From a virus: 64,000 nt of DNA. The first letter of the stretch is position 1; every line of letters begins with the position of its first letter. Position numbers and translations under genes: made by a program. Positions 20,901 to 28,757 of this stretch are shown here, one piece after another. The DNA is taken from the IMG/VR virus record IMGVR_UViG_3300029953_000012, positions 36,201 to 100,200 of that record; one strand, given 5' to 3'. The notes beneath the pieces were generated by a model, which was not told where the DNA came from, searched no databases, and was given only the letters and a program-made list of their open reading frames with translations.

Positions 20901-21585
20901 TAAACTGAACTCCAGCTTCTGTTGCAGTAGAACCGACACGACCAATGGCTTTTGCCAAGTCTTGTGCGCTAACAGCAAATTTAGTATCAACGGCGGTTAA
21001 TCTGCTAACAATATCATTAGCAGAAAGTCCTTCTTTACTAAAGGCGTTAATAGCCGCCGTAATTGCATTAACGGAATCAGCAGCGTCTAATCCTGAAATT
21101 CTCATTAACTGCATGGCTGCGGTCATACGATTAGCTGTCTCGGTAGCACTAACACCGTGACGAGCAAATTCCAACGCCACCTTACTAGCTGTTTGGAATG
21201 TCTGTCCAGTTTGTGCGGCGGCTTTAAACATATTAGCCGAAAACTGGTTAAGCCCGCTAGAACCAAGTTTTAAGATTGTATTTATATTTGCTAGACTCTG
21301 TTCAACCTCAATGGTAGAAGATACCATTTTTTTGAAGGCGTTATATACCAAATAAATACTTCCTGCTGATGCTCCGAAGGCTAACACACGAGCATTAGCG
21401 GCTGACATGGACTTTTGGAAATCTGAAGATTGGCCAGTTATCTTGCCCAATGGTTGCGAAGCCGCGTTCATCCCAGCACTAATATTCTGGGATAAACTTG
21501 CTCCTATCTTTTTTGCACTTGCATTAGCTGTAGCTTCATCAAAATGAGGCACAACCAACACGCCCAATTGCATTAAATCTGCCAT
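14947..21585 (-). CDS. Tail tape measure protein (TP901 type)
   Basis: 2212 residues. Residues about 50-340 match the TP901 tape-measure core: a Gly/Ala-rich membrane-like helix (FGASAGSIYLVYNAF), then 'EVEQSLANINTIL', 'AAAQTGQTFQTASKVALEFA', 'TAVQTATARGGAVIGNAFKS' and 'AVGGVYQVNILKAS'. A long helical middle follows, with hydrophobic segments near 430 ('IIQIA'-type), 1600 (GGAMLSAGALILSIGAMF) and 1895 (ALGAVGVGFAA). The protein sets tail length and is ejected during infection; by the usual rule of about 0.15 nm per residue it implies a tail of roughly 330 nm. No muramidase or peptidase motif is evident. A late-type box lies 30 nt upstream. Confidence 0.93.
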   Translation of the reverse strand: MADLMQLGVLVVPHFDEATANASAKKIGASLSQNISAGMNAASQPLGKITGQSSDFQKSMSAANARVLAFGASAGSIYLVYNAFKKMVSSTIEVEQSLANINTILKLGSSGLNQFSANMFKAAAQTGQTFQTASKVALEFARHGVSATETANRMTAAMQLMRISGLDAADSVNAITAAINAFSKEGLSANDIVSRLTAVDTKFAVSAQDLAKAIGRVGSTATEAGVQFNQLLGLVTAVQTATARGGAVIGNAFKSIFTRLGRPEVINDLEAVGVQTKNAAGQVLPLISILKNLASQYNNLNYAQKSFVTEAVGGVYQVNILKASLNDLGHGFSIYDKAVIAAGQSTGLIEQRMVSLNDTIASKLNTTVLTFTKLVSSLGNVSMGSGAKSQLDSFNSQIQKIADSLDSITEKSDTGDKISKSIGQGFAKGLGDIISGPGIQIAAALIAKITKGFGAFAIASGKTELGYNEPAEKQKMIQQGIGQVLSQNNGLMEKYIALLNEANSIGGAKGVQLKRQALTELSSGVMQRVYEGNVNQAFSANIVSAVGKEIGANISVTPAGGFSVPNAAMPDPSEPYHIWDTQNQNIVKRGVYANKRGLQASAERKNQNYGAYRYTTKLGSDIELSSYLAMSKNPNAQIVVGDKRLAGKEILEWFYEREAVRKALIRENSSSATIGFSPEAVSTNNPLGAMVYDKSYQNSPQDAINQHATIGQTDVKNMGGGFVPNFGITDSLILGSLQGVLGNKMGGILNSLSFGYEKQIELIRKTNEQFAILQKNIQVEGSTKYNGQEYNDVDKLADAIKSKNSSFSKDPTVQAAQNAEYQNYRQRVSGISGKISSGSIYGMIAAPMAIEQAASFSKNFGAVDASKGLEEFSNGIVTASQLLLTFPNKLGVITAAGVAANSLSNALSITASKFGTFERAYDLASTRAENLSSAGNDVLDSFDKLKAAANDTAVTLDEYQSLQSKYSKSLIALAGINPDASGKGGGAEIVQKLEGAGTSEEKRNILSQAINTQSADKSETEIRMNLAQMVANNSIAGHSFAESRAGGIFATDTGLFGGTNPTDILEKQNTLSQAAVAIGQRVMDSDLMPQGFSDRMKKGALNDNDISSYMSEAVKNPIYTDLGTQSAAQLFKQLSYEINKFKIPKGVGVDEWDRHIKALNEINIQEMAIRQKYNQELQNVISKGALISNFNLASGVAGAESTYRTASLATYKGGKQNELSSLTTSDSSTIQQRYALKIQDLNDQFQRDSSLNNIAGKKSISESLQKVTQEFIRPTLTNSTDASGLATLLPDKQRQNEYLASRLSEFSKNPQNILSGVTDKDSFIKNFLGAGATVGETGNEMFKPVQFSGLQSSLSSALSSKTEDIGNILLESKTIAEKNAEEQTKALYDLLAEIKTARFSELADGIKGIDELARGGARSARIELRRDEYTMTHSRSTIRRGEAARDLLNFIPSDERDYNNPQIRGLYDTAQAGSRAAYNYIYAGSGLQQFANSDERSFDRTFGKYKGVNTPSLDINSPIPGGQSGLDISPLDTSVKRASGDLDIFSHSLETLGTNFKTFQDLIQKSEDAKTAESNKYTPNGTDNSTPPPTPPPAKWYQTLGMNAIPSGGAMLSAGALILSIGAMFKGRGGGEATKELVTEFKGLKEAIINPKTAQAGESAIAAGEKAASKVAQEIKGNFGIPTLEKQSNFAINSNSKLAAPTGTAFSPIEDAKAELKTLASNKAIYEKRMQDAYDKILKVRQERMPEYIKQTYLGGQEKGLLPEHYDILAGQVNTSSLKGGKTALREYTRARNLLLGNSAREGVLNDRISTINSQESQKIGKSLKVEPLRYGSGTAYDTEIARRVSLRDSLAKNVSSTSSGVKEAFSLKFGSLADSLNPLSGWKNAGKLGKFARVGGTALGAVGVGFAAKESYDDFKQGHYSEGIGNMGLGLLGVSKSPLSYVAMAGRYLVDKNSERMQYGSQIETEEVRGKRLDDRMNFIKKYGDKYRTSTDEVFNQNYEHATGMHSKSARIEKALTDKDANNYFNQTKSNIFQNRILPEHTINRNGYLYGYKGGLGNQSYSALGKDSPELEAKYQKDREAQRQMIERNLTKSSAGLAYLKYNDDLASKSASSLTQKQFGNQTPQSILDKQNLTATKDNRQDELQKNQEGFKNLQTGAVDLMTAAKLMTAAAEILSKGLAPINITVTPNAAGILDLIKSVTSNQPLPAKVQ

Positions 21586-21615
21586 AAACTCTTATTCCTG
21601 TGTGTTGTTACCACT

Positions 21616-21623
21616 AATTACAC
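21616..21623 (-). promoter_or_regulatory. Late-promoter-like box
   Basis: CTGTGTAATTAG on the minus strand, 30 nt before the tape measure start codon. It overlaps the stop codon of the upstream gene. Confidence 0.45.
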
Positions 21624-22478
21624 AGTTTCTTGTTGATTTCTCTTACCAATATTTAAAGAATAATGAAGGTCATACCAAGCAGCTACGTCTTTGATTTTTG
21701 CATCAAGGTTCAAATCTGGAGGACTTCCCTTGGTATTTTCACGGACGTTTAGATTACGTGTGCCCAAAGAAAACAGATAACTCTGATGATGGGACATTGA
21801 AGATATGGACTTATTTAAGAACTTACTTATATCGTTTTTTACATAAGTTAATTTATTGAGAAACATTGGTAAAGATGCTATACCTTTAAGATTGTCTTCT
21901 GAAAACTTTTTGTATTGTTCGGATAAAGAAGCGCCTAATTCATTGATATTAGTAGGCTCCCATAGTTGAAAATCTTCATATGTTTTTTCAACATGTTCGG
22001 TTAATTCTGAATCCTTGTAAAAGGACAGGTAAATTACATAATCATTTACGTCATCATCAATTAAGTCTTCGATATTCCTTCCCAGAACCTGCTTTCTCTC
22101 AAATAAGATTTCTGAAAGTTGTTTTTTTCTTTCGTTGATGATTTTTTCAATAATAGGACGCTGTTGGTAAATAAGATTGGGAAGATTTCTCTCGTTATCT
22201 GAAATTTCGTATTTTAATTGAAGGATTTGTTCTTCTTTATCTTTAGACCACTCCTCATTATCAATGGCTGTTTTTAGTAAGTAGGATTCGTGAGGAACAC
22301 CTTCTTTTTCGTAATAATAGAATAGTTCAGTTCTTTTTTTTAAAATTGAATGGCTGTCTTTATCCGAAAAGTGTTTGATGTATAAAGAAGACTTAGGGTC
22401 ATAACTAAAACCATCAAGAATTTCAAAATAAATTAATTTTAAAACGTCAATTTCTGAGATATTGATGACCTGAGACAC
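21618..22478 (-). CDS. Putative tail assembly chaperone
   Basis: 286 residues, helical and charged (about 80-160: many Glu, Lys and Leu). It starts with GTG at 22478, three bases past the upstream stop and with no closer ATG in frame. Together with 22481-23299 it occupies the place between tail tube and tape measure where tail assembly chaperones sit. In many siphoviruses the two chaperones are joined by a programmed frameshift. Here the downstream frame is -1 to the upstream frame, but no classical slippery heptamer is seen at the junction (GCTTAAATGTG), so separate translation is more likely. Confidence 0.45.
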   Translation of the reverse strand: MSQVINISEIDVLKLIYFEILDGFSYDPKSSLYIKHFSDKDSHSILKKRTELFYYYEKEGVPHESYLLKTAIDNEEWSKDKEEQILQLKYEISDNERNLPNLIYQQRPIIEKIINERKKQLSEILFERKQVLGRNIEDLIDDDVNDYVIYLSFYKDSELTEHVEKTYEDFQLWEPTNINELGASLSEQYKKFSEDNLKGIASLPMFLNKLTYVKNDISKFLNKSISSMSHHQSYLFSLGTRNLNVRENTKGSPPDLNLDAKIKDVAAWYDLHYSLNIGKRNQQETV

Positions 22479-22480
22479 AT

Positions 22481-23299
22481 TTAAGCAGCCTTGGCTTCAA
22501 CCACTTCGGTCGTTACTGGCGGAATTTCTTTTTCTTCCTTAATTGCATACTCGGTTACGCTAAGATTATAGTTTTCTTCAGCAGATTTAAAGTCGTCAAG
22601 TTTGACTTCTGTTCCTACGGTTTGCCAAAAAGATACAAAATATGAGAGTTTCTTTATAACTTCATTCATAAATGGGTCACTTTTTTCCTCAATTTCATCA
22701 AGAGTTTTCATTCTAGCATCGAAGTCACCCTCACCGAAAACCGGCTTATATCCCTTATCATCCAAATCGACTAAACTAATATTCAATATCCAAAATTCTA
22801 TCGTTTCAGCCCTACTCTTAGCTTCGGCGGTATTAGAGAAAATTTCCGAATAGTTGTTTTGAATATCGCGGATGGTTTTGTTAATTTCATTTAACTCAAA
22901 AATAATAGCCGCTCGACGTTCAGTTTGAAAGTCGGTAAGTGGAGATTTCATGGCAAAGTACTCTTCCTGAAGTTTTACGTAAGTATCTCGTAATGATTGC
23001 ATTAACCGCTTCTCATCTTCACTCAATGGACCACCATCATTAAGATAACGCTTCGACACTAGAGAATGAGGTAGGAGTCCTTCTTTGAGAAAATAACTTA
23101 GTCTTTTGGCGTAAAATATTTCAGCCTCTTTATACTTTTTGCGGTCGGGTTTAAGAACGGCAATTTTAAAAGGTTTATTTTTTTTGACAGTCTTGATAAC
23201 TTCGATAGTCTCGCCATTTTCAATGCGGGTTTCTGGGACTTTTTCCTCGATTTCCTTTAGTACTGTCGATTCGTAGATGTATTTTTGAACTTTTTCCAT
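22481..23299 (-). CDS. Putative tail assembly chaperone
   Basis: 272 residues, acidic and helical, with a basic VKKNKPFK segment near 38-45 and a Val/Glu-rich C-terminus (EVVEAKAA). No named family is certain. Size, charge and place (tail tube, then this gene, then the second chaperone-like gene, then the tape measure) suggest a chaperone that coats the tape measure during tail assembly. It follows a 90-residue small gene by ten bases. Confidence 0.45.
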   Translation of the reverse strand: MEKVQKYIYESTVLKEIEEKVPETRIENGETIEVIKTVKKNKPFKIAVLKPDRKKYKEAEIFYAKRLSYFLKEGLLPHSLVSKRYLNDGGPLSEDEKRLMQSLRDTYVKLQEEYFAMKSPLTDFQTERRAAIIFELNEINKTIRDIQNNYSEIFSNTAEAKSRAETIEFWILNISLVDLDDKGYKPVFGEGDFDARMKTLDEIEEKSDPFMNEVIKKLSYFVSFWQTVGTEVKLDDFKSAEENYNLSVTEYAIKEEKEIPPVTTEVVEAKAA

Positions 23300-23309
23300 A
23301 GTAGTAGTA

Positions 23310-23582
23310 TTATAGTATAATTGGGGTTGATGTGATAGTCTTTCGATAGATAATTCTTTTAGACGCTTCCTCTACGCGTTGCGCGTTGATAACGAAATCA
23401 AAATAACTTAAAAATTGAAGTATTTCTCTGAGGGTGTCGTTGGAAGAATCTAGAACTTTCTTGCGAATAGCAGCGTGTTTTTCATCGTCTAATTTTAAGT
23501 CCTCTACTAAACCAAGGTAGTATTTAAATAAAGCCTTAATTTCCTTTTCCATCTGTAATTTAATAATACAATCTTCAACCAT
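23310..23582 (-). CDS. Small helical protein between tail tube and chaperone genes
   Basis: 90 residues, helical, with the pattern 'KEIKALFKYYLGL' and 'DDEKHAAIRKKVLDSS'. The start at 23582 is supported by an AAAGGA ribosome site. No family is recognised. It is the first gene after the tail tube terminator, and a GTGTATAAT box (minus strand, about 23605-23613) could give it a new transcript. A role in tail assembly is suggested by position only. Confidence 0.5.
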   Translation of the reverse strand: MVEDCIIKLQMEKEIKALFKYYLGLVEDLKLDDEKHAAIRKKVLDSSNDTLREILQFLSYFDFVINAQRVEEASKRIIYRKTITSTPIIL

Positions 23583-23604
23583 AATTATTCCTTTATCCTA
23601 TATT

Positions 23605-23613
23605 ATTATACAC
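23605..23613 (-). promoter_or_regulatory. Promoter-like box GTGTATAAT
   Basis: It lies 22 nt before the 23582 start codon and just downstream of the tail tube terminator. It can be read as a variant of the late box (GTGTAAT) or as a sigma70 -10 (TATAAT, 23605-23610). No -35 is visible. Confidence 0.35.
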
Positions 23614-23626
23614 ATTAAAACAAAAA

Positions 23627-23646
23627 AACCCCGCCGAAGCGGGGTT
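23627..23646 (-). terminator. Intrinsic terminator of the tail tube transcript
   Basis: On the minus strand an 8-bp GC-rich stem, AACCCCGC/GCGGGGTT with a TTCG tetraloop, is followed by a run of seven T. It lies 20 bases after the stop at 23666. Textbook intrinsic terminator. Confidence 0.9.
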
Positions 23647-23665
23647 GTAAATTTCACTATTACGA

Positions 23666-24577
23666 TTAAGCACCGTATGCAGGACCGAATCCAGTAATAT
23701 TGATACCAGTCTGAACATATCCACTGATAACTATATCAGTAAGGGTGGCAGAAACGTCTTCGGCGGAATAACTAAAGGACGCACTAACCTGACCAGCGGC
23801 GTTGCTGAACGAACGAGAATTAACCTTACCGTGAGGAAGGATGATGTTAATAGTTCCAATAGAAACACCTTGAGCCAAAACAGCATCAAGAATTGTTGGG
23901 TCAACGCCGTAACCTTCTACGGTCATACTTGTCTTGTAAGGAGCTTTAGTAGCGATAATGCTAATCAAATTACCCTGAGTAGCATTAGGGTTGTCACCCA
24001 AAGCGGAAAGATTTTCTGTTGGTAAATCATAGGAAAATTTAACAGATGTCGCAGCGACACCACTCAATAAGCCAGAACTTCCAACAGACATTGTAGTAAT
24101 AGGCGAAATAGCAAGAGGAGCAGCGCCAGCTACCAATCCAGTAGCTCCACTAGGCTGCACGATATAAGGATTACCAACACCAGCGAATCCAAGGTCAAAC
24201 ATACCAAGAGCACCCATTGAAATATCAAGACCCAAATTTGTAAGAACACCAGTCATTGAAAAACCATCAGGAGCCACGGTAATAACAATACCACCCGCAC
24301 CAGTGCCGGTTTGAGTAGCAGAAATTAAAGCGTTAATAACAGCAGCAGAAAGGGTTGTGATACCGGAACCTGAACCCAAATAACCCTTTAAACTAGATTT
24401 ACAAGTGGTTAATGCGGTTTGAGCTAAGTTTAATGAATTAAACGAACCGAATGAAGTAATAGCTTCAACCGGACGATTAACTTCGATGTTTGCGTGGTTG
24501 ATTGGGAGAACAACTGTTGTCCCACCATAAGTAAGACTACCACTTTGAGCGAAATATGCGATTCTATTTATTGCCAT
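23666..24577 (-). CDS. Major tail (tube) protein
   Basis: 303 residues, Gly/Ala/Ser/Thr-rich beta protein with 'SLTYGGTTVVLPINHANIEV' at the N-terminus and a C-terminal block of strands ('VSASFSYSAEDVSATLTDI'). Few charged residues and an ordered beta composition suit a polymerising tube protein. Position upstream of the chaperone and tape measure genes, a good ribosome site (AGGAAAA) and a strong terminator right behind it all fit the most abundant tail protein. The family itself is not certain from sequence alone. Confidence 0.65.
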   Translation of the reverse strand: MAINRIAYFAQSGSLTYGGTTVVLPINHANIEVNRPVEAITSFGSFNSLNLAQTALTTCKSSLKGYLGSGSGITTLSAAVINALISATQTGTGAGGIVITVAPDGFSMTGVLTNLGLDISMGALGMFDLGFAGVGNPYIVQPSGATGLVAGAAPLAISPITTMSVGSSGLLSGVAATSVKFSYDLPTENLSALGDNPNATQGNLISIIATKAPYKTSMTVEGYGVDPTILDAVLAQGVSIGTINIILPHGKVNSRSFSNAAGQVSASFSYSAEDVSATLTDIVISGYVQTGINITGFGPAYGA

Positions 24578-24653
24578 AATGAAATTTTCCTATTTTAGTA
24601 TCTAGGTTTATTTACAGTAAAATTGTCGTCTTGGGAAATCATTATTTGATTTT

Positions 24654-25484
24654 TTATTGGTGTGTGGCCCATAGGGAGATAGAAAAATCTACGGTACTAA
24701 ATTGGCGAGTTGAATCGGTATATGACTCGCTATTTGGCATGTCAGTAATTGTTACCTTACGAACAAATGGGGAATACGCACCATAATAAGACGAACCAAA
24801 GTAATTATAATTAATTCCTGTATAATTTCCAAGGTAATCAAAACTTGTGCTCGCAATAAGGGGGAATTGTTTTAGTTTGAGGTTTTTTAATATATTACTT
24901 ATACCCACTCGTTGGTAGGCGTTTTGACATACTATGACGCCGCGAATCCTCATAAAATTATCATCTAGCCCAGCAAACGCAAGGTCTTTTGCTTCTTGTG
25001 TTTTTGGAATTAGAAATATAGCTGGCATGACTTTTTCACCTAATGGTACACCCGTCGCTTGTTGTGAATATTTTGGATTTGATGAAAATTTTGTATCCAT
25101 AACTACCTTGTAATCAAGTGAATCTGATAAATACACGTTAAAATCTTTTATAGAAAAATTTCCACTAATAATGGTTCCACTTGGTAAAGGATTACTAAAA
25201 CTTACATTTCCATCGTAATGGTTGATTTTAGAAAGCCCGCTGGTTCCAATACCCACAAATGTATTATTAAGATAAACACCGGACATAATATTAGCCCCCG
25301 AAATCGAAGTATCATTTACAAGTTGTAAATAACTACAAGAATAAGTATAATCTCCTATAAATTCATCATTATCAGGGAAAAAAAGTCCACTCTGGTTTGA
25401 GAAAGAGCTTCCTTGGGTAAGTATCTGATTATCAAGAAATAACATAAAACTTGATACGAGAAGGTTATCTAACATTGGTATCAT
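24654..25484 (-). CDS. Neck/tail-terminator region structural protein
   Basis: I take ATG 25484 (MIPMLDNLL) as the start; the frame can be extended to a TTG at 25490. About 276 residues, mixed alpha-beta with 'SGANIMSGVYLNNTFVGIG' and a C-terminal 'FSTVDFSISLWATHQ' that looks like a strand packed into a ring. It sits between the connector genes and the tail tube. That makes a tail completion/terminator or second tail protein likely, though no family is recognised. Confidence 0.5.
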   Translation of the reverse strand: MIPMLDNLLVSSFMLFLDNQILTQGSSFSNQSGLFFPDNDEFIGDYTYSCSYLQLVNDTSISGANIMSGVYLNNTFVGIGTSGLSKINHYDGNVSFSNPLPSGTIISGNFSIKDFNVYLSDSLDYKVVMDTKFSSNPKYSQQATGVPLGEKVMPAIFLIPKTQEAKDLAFAGLDDNFMRIRGVIVCQNAYQRVGISNILKNLKLKQFPLIASTSFDYLGNYTGINYNYFGSSYYGAYSPFVRKVTITDMPNSESYTDSTRQFSTVDFSISLWATHQ

Positions 25485-25502
25485 AATCAATTATACTTAC
25501 AC

Positions 25503-26144
25503 TTATGCAAGGAATTTACTGGATGAATTATTAATTCTATTTCTGAAATTTTTTAGAATTTCCGTAATATAAGGTGTCGGAGAAAAATTTTCCTCAGAAT
25601 ACTGGTCTTTAATTTGAAATCCCGACTGAGACCTACTTCCCGACCAAGCCCTAACTATAAAATGGCTTAGAGCCGCTCCACCACCAAAATCACCATTTTC
25701 GACTGCAAAAGCCCACCCTACTCCATTATCACCCCAATTTAATTCAGTGGCTTCCGAAATTTCAGATTTAGTAGGATAATTGGTTATTTTGTAATCAATT
25801 ATATTTCTTTTGGTTGAACTTTTTTCGTAATCAATTTCTCCTAATAATTTTTCCAATTCTTCTGTTGGGTCTTGTCCCTGCCAAAATCCCAAAAATCCAA
25901 ATAAATTACCTTCTCCATTTGTTGTTCCGCTGATATTGGCAGTATCTGGGTCTGACGCCCCGGCTTTAAGTTCTTGTGTCACGGGATGCTCTAAGAAGTT
26001 TTTCATTAGGCTTTGTGACGCTCTACCAAATAAGTTTGCTACGATTAAGTTAGCCTTAACTTGGACTTGTGGCGCAAAAGCGACCCTTTCTTCTAAGGCT
26101 TTTTGAATGGCATTGCGGTCTATGCGGAAGTAGAGAAGGCTCAT
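25503..26144 (-). CDS. Neck/tail completion protein
   Basis: Start chosen at ATG 26144 (MSLLYFRIDRNAI), two bases past the upstream stop; the longer frame to 26240 would overlap the upstream gene by 95 bases. 213 residues: N-terminal helix 'AIQKALEERVAFAPQVQVKANLIVAN' typical of head-tail joining proteins of the HK97 gp10/neck type, a Gly/Asp-rich middle and a C-terminal helical ending 'ILKNFRNRINNSSSKFLA'. A head-tail joining or tail completion role is inferred from the helix and the place in the cluster. Confidence 0.5.
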   Translation of the reverse strand: MSLLYFRIDRNAIQKALEERVAFAPQVQVKANLIVANLFGRASQSLMKNFLEHPVTQELKAGASDPDTANISGTTNGEGNLFGFLGFWQGQDPTEELEKLLGEIDYEKSSTKRNIIDYKITNYPTKSEISEATELNWGDNGVGWAFAVENGDFGGGAALSHFIVRAWSGSRSQSGFQIKDQYSEENFSPTPYITEILKNFRNRINNSSSKFLA

Positions 26145-26145
26145 T

Positions 26146-26601
26146 TTAGATTTTGGGCTTGAGTTGGTACATTGTATAAGTACTTCCAAGAAAAATTCTA
26201 GCCTCGGAAATCCCCTCAAAAACAAAGTCTCTTCCATCAAAACTAAATTTATCAGTTATACCGCTTTCTATAAAAGCCTGAGCATCAGGTCTAACCTTTA
26301 TCCTCACTGCTCCTTCTGGTATAAAAACATTCGTTTCTTTTAATAGGTCGGCTTCACCTATTTTGGTTCTTTCATAATAACGAATAACTGCTGGATATAT
26401 ACCGCTGACAGGCGTATATTGATATTGTTGTTCTTCTGGTGCGTTTCCAAATCCGAACAGTCCAGATGGCTGTTGTGATGCGGGAATGGGTACTTTAATA
26501 GGTGTCTTCCATACCACGACATTTCTTGTAAAAGTTTGAAAGACATTATCGAATAAACCTGTAAGAATACCCTGTTCAGTTGATGTTACGAGACTTGACA
26601 T
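26146..26601 (-). CDS. Head-tail connector/stopper-like protein
   Basis: 151 residues, beta-rich with 'RIKVRPDAQAFIESG' and 'FSFDGRDFVFEGISEARIFLGS', a compact sandwich pattern like stopper (gp16/FII-type) proteins. It lies between a helical adaptor-like protein and a neck protein, the usual order adaptor-stopper-neck. Name by position and fold pattern only. Confidence 0.5.
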   Translation of the reverse strand: MSSLVTSTEQGILTGLFDNVFQTFTRNVVVWKTPIKVPIPASQQPSGLFGFGNAPEEQQYQYTPVSGIYPAVIRYYERTKIGEADLLKETNVFIPEGAVRIKVRPDAQAFIESGITDKFSFDGRDFVFEGISEARIFLGSTYTMYQLKPKI

Positions 26602-26610
26602 ACGTTTTCC

Positions 26611-27138
26611 TTAAATCGGACCCGGCCTTATATACCCATTCCATTCTACTCCTTCAAAATGTCCCGGAATACAATCATCTGATGCAACCTGTTGAGGCTG
26701 ACCATGATATGAGCGATAAAAATGAATTTGCATTTGTAATTCTTGAAGTGTGTCTTTTTTAAGAGCGGTAAGTGTTTTTAACAATTCCGATTTATTAACT
26801 TTTTCAATACTGAATTCTTGGTCAGTAGCCTTTAAGACCGAGTCAGTTATGACAGAATTCAACATATTCCTGATGTCTAAATTCGCCTGATATACAAGGT
26901 ACATCAACTTAAAAATCGACGCCGCATTACGTCCTATATACTTAGGATTTCCATTGTTATCAAGGCAGTTTCCGTGTCTGATTTCTAGAGTGGTTGGTTC
27001 GACCCAGAAATCTTCGTAGAGTAACAGGTTTAATTTTGAAACATTAGCCCTCAGAAAAAACGCAATCGCCGCAATAGAAGTCGTCGTAGGCATTCCCTGC
27101 TCAATCCAAATTTCATTTGCTAAATCTACAATCTTCAT
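26611..27138 (-). CDS. Head-tail adaptor-like protein
   Basis: 175 residues, mostly helical: 'SIAAIAFFLRANVSKLNLLLYEDF', 'IFKLMYLVYQANLDIRNML', 'LLKTLTALKKDTLQELQMQI'. A small all-helical protein first in the connector group matches portal-binding adaptors of the gp6/gp15 type. The C-terminus (GHFEGVEWNGYIRPGPI) is an extended, Pro-rich tail that could dock on the portal. Family membership is not proven. Confidence 0.5.
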   Translation of the reverse strand: MKIVDLANEIWIEQGMPTTTSIAAIAFFLRANVSKLNLLLYEDFWVEPTTLEIRHGNCLDNNGNPKYIGRNAASIFKLMYLVYQANLDIRNMLNSVITDSVLKATDQEFSIEKVNKSELLKTLTALKKDTLQELQMQIHFYRSYHGQPQQVASDDCIPGHFEGVEWNGYIRPGPI

Positions 27139-27160
27139 ATATTTATACTAAATTAATTAT

Positions 27161-27583
27161 TTATTCGCTTATTCCACTACTACCGGATTGCCAACTATTA
27201 GCATATTCCCAAGCGTTACCATATTGCCCACTGGCACCCGACCAAATAGAGTATCCTAATCCCGGAGAAATAAAAACATAACCTTCACTAACGACATAAG
27301 AAAAACCGCTATTATTTACTGAAACGTTATATATTGCTTGAGTAACGGGTAGTTTTGCTGAACCAGAAGAGGTTAGGTTAACATACATCAGACCACTAAC
27401 AAAAGATGGGTCAATTGTAACATTTAATGGCATCAAAGATACATCAGAACCATAACCATAAAATATTTGACCTGTGGTATTATATCCCGATAAATTTATC
27501 ACATTTCCACTTTGGTCTGTGGCGATAACGGTTAGATTTAATGTCGTCCCCTGCTCTATTGAAATATCAAATGGATTTGCCAT
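27161..27583 (-). CDS. Ig-like virion/baseplate protein (BppU-N-like)
   Basis: 140 residues. It opens with 'FDISIEQGTTLNLTVIATD' and continues with 'GNVINLSGYNTTGQI', a Gly-x-Val-strand, then 'YNVSVNNSGFSYVVSEGYVFISPGLG'. This is the common phage domain that starts with a QG-T strand, has 'L-x-G-Y-x-x-x-x-Q-I' and ends in 'x-x-x-E-G-x-V-x-V/I-S-P', related to the BppU N-terminal Ig-like fold used to fix fibres to the virion. The C-terminus is Gly/Ser/Trp-rich. It sits directly before a fibre gene, so it may be its attachment partner. Confidence 0.65.
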   Translation of the reverse strand: MANPFDISIEQGTTLNLTVIATDQSGNVINLSGYNTTGQIFYGYGSDVSLMPLNVTIDPSFVSGLMYVNLTSSGSAKLPVTQAIYNVSVNNSGFSYVVSEGYVFISPGLGYSIWSGASGQYGNAWEYANSWQSGSSGISE

Positions 27584-27584
27584 A

Positions 27585-28757
27585 TTATGTGTTAGACGTT
27601 AAAAGACCATTGGTAAAAGTCATTGTTCCAGTTGCTCCACCCGTTTTAATATATGATATAGTAGTCGATTTACCAGAAACTCCCCCAATAGAATAACTGT
27701 TAGCATTTAATGAGGTAACGTTCCAACTACCCGAAATTATACCATTAAACCAATCAATTAAAACCAAAGAACCAGCTTTTAATTGTCTATTTTGCCAATC
27801 AATTGATTGATTACCAGATGAATCATAAGTTAAACGACTTTTCCAATCCAATGTCGTTTGTGTGCCAGTCTGTAGTCCAAAAGAAGATGATGTAGTAATA
27901 CCGCTGTATGCATTAATTGAAGAATCAATATTTAGTGGAAAATTAAAATATTGAGTTGCATTAAAGACTTTGGAACCACCAATGGATTCAAATCCATTTA
28001 AGTGAACAACAGTCGAGTCTTGAGCAACAATATTTCCATTTATATAAATTCCGCTAGTAAAATTTCCATCGCCGCTCACATCCAATGTATATTGAGGACT
28101 GTCATTAAAAAAACCAATATTATCATTATTACTTCCATCAATAGTTAATATATTAGTTAATGTTTGATAATCATAAAGTTGAAATTGGTTAGAAGAACCC
28201 CTAGCAACGAATGTATAGCCATTATTTCCGTTTGCAGATATGGTATAATTAGTGTCTCCTCCAGCGACGTTGTTGTTATACATAGCCCAACAACTATTAC
28301 CAGCTTGATACATATTCATACTGCCTCCAGTATATGAAGACGCTAAAAATAAAAATCCGCTATTTATATTGAAACGATTAAAATAACCATTTGCATGATT
28401 ATCAGCAATTTGTGTCGAATTAATATAATATCCCGTTGTACTATTAACCGAACCACTTACAGTTAAATTACCAGAAAGTGTTTGATTTCCTGTATTTAAA
28501 AGAAAACCGCTTGTTTCTATTATGGGTATTTGACTTAAAACGTAGGAGGTAGCTTGGTTAATTGCACTATCTAAAGTATTTTGACTAACAAAAACACCTG
28601 ATTCTTGATAATCATTTGGGTTAGTATTAAGCGGGTAAAAAGACCCAGTTAGAACACCCGTATTACCAGATAAATAACTCTGAACCAAAGAAATAATAAA
28701 ACCAGAAAGTTCAGATTGGTTTAGTTGTTTTAGCCTAATTGTCGAATCGAATGCCAT
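27585..28757 (-). CDS. Virion fibre with IRLKQLNQ N-terminal module
   Basis: 390 residues. The N-terminus (MAFDSTIRLKQLNQSELSGF) is nearly identical to that of the collagen-like fibre at 41684-43936. The body has tail-fibre-style repeats ('NTGNQTLSGNLTVSGSVNS', 'YTLDVSGDGNFTSGIYINGN') and ends in a short compact segment 'TISYIKTGGATGTMTFTNG'. These are features of trimeric beta-structured fibres with a small globular tip. No chaperone-peptidase domain is seen. A late-type box lies nine bases upstream. Confidence 0.7.
   Translation of the reverse strand: MAFDSTIRLKQLNQSELSGFIISLVQSYLSGNTGVLTGSFYPLNTNPNDYQESGVFVSQNTLDSAINQATSYVLSQIPIIETSGFLLNTGNQTLSGNLTVSGSVNSTTGYYINSTQIADNHANGYFNRFNINSGFLFLASSYTGGSMNMYQAGNSCWAMYNNNVAGGDTNYTISANGNNGYTFVARGSSNQFQLYDYQTLTNILTIDGSNNDNIGFFNDSPQYTLDVSGDGNFTSGIYINGNIVAQDSTVVHLNGFESIGGSKVFNATQYFNFPLNIDSSINAYSGITTSSSFGLQTGTQTTLDWKSRLTYDSSGNQSIDWQNRQLKAGSLVLIDWFNGIISGSWNVTSLNANSYSIGGVSGKSTTISYIKTGGATGTMTFTNGLLTSNT

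Noticed and set aside
21618-23299. Programmed frameshift joining the two tail chaperone-like genes
   Set aside because: Frames are -1 related as in classical systems, but the junction GCTTAAATGTG is no known slippery heptamer and a GTG start exists.
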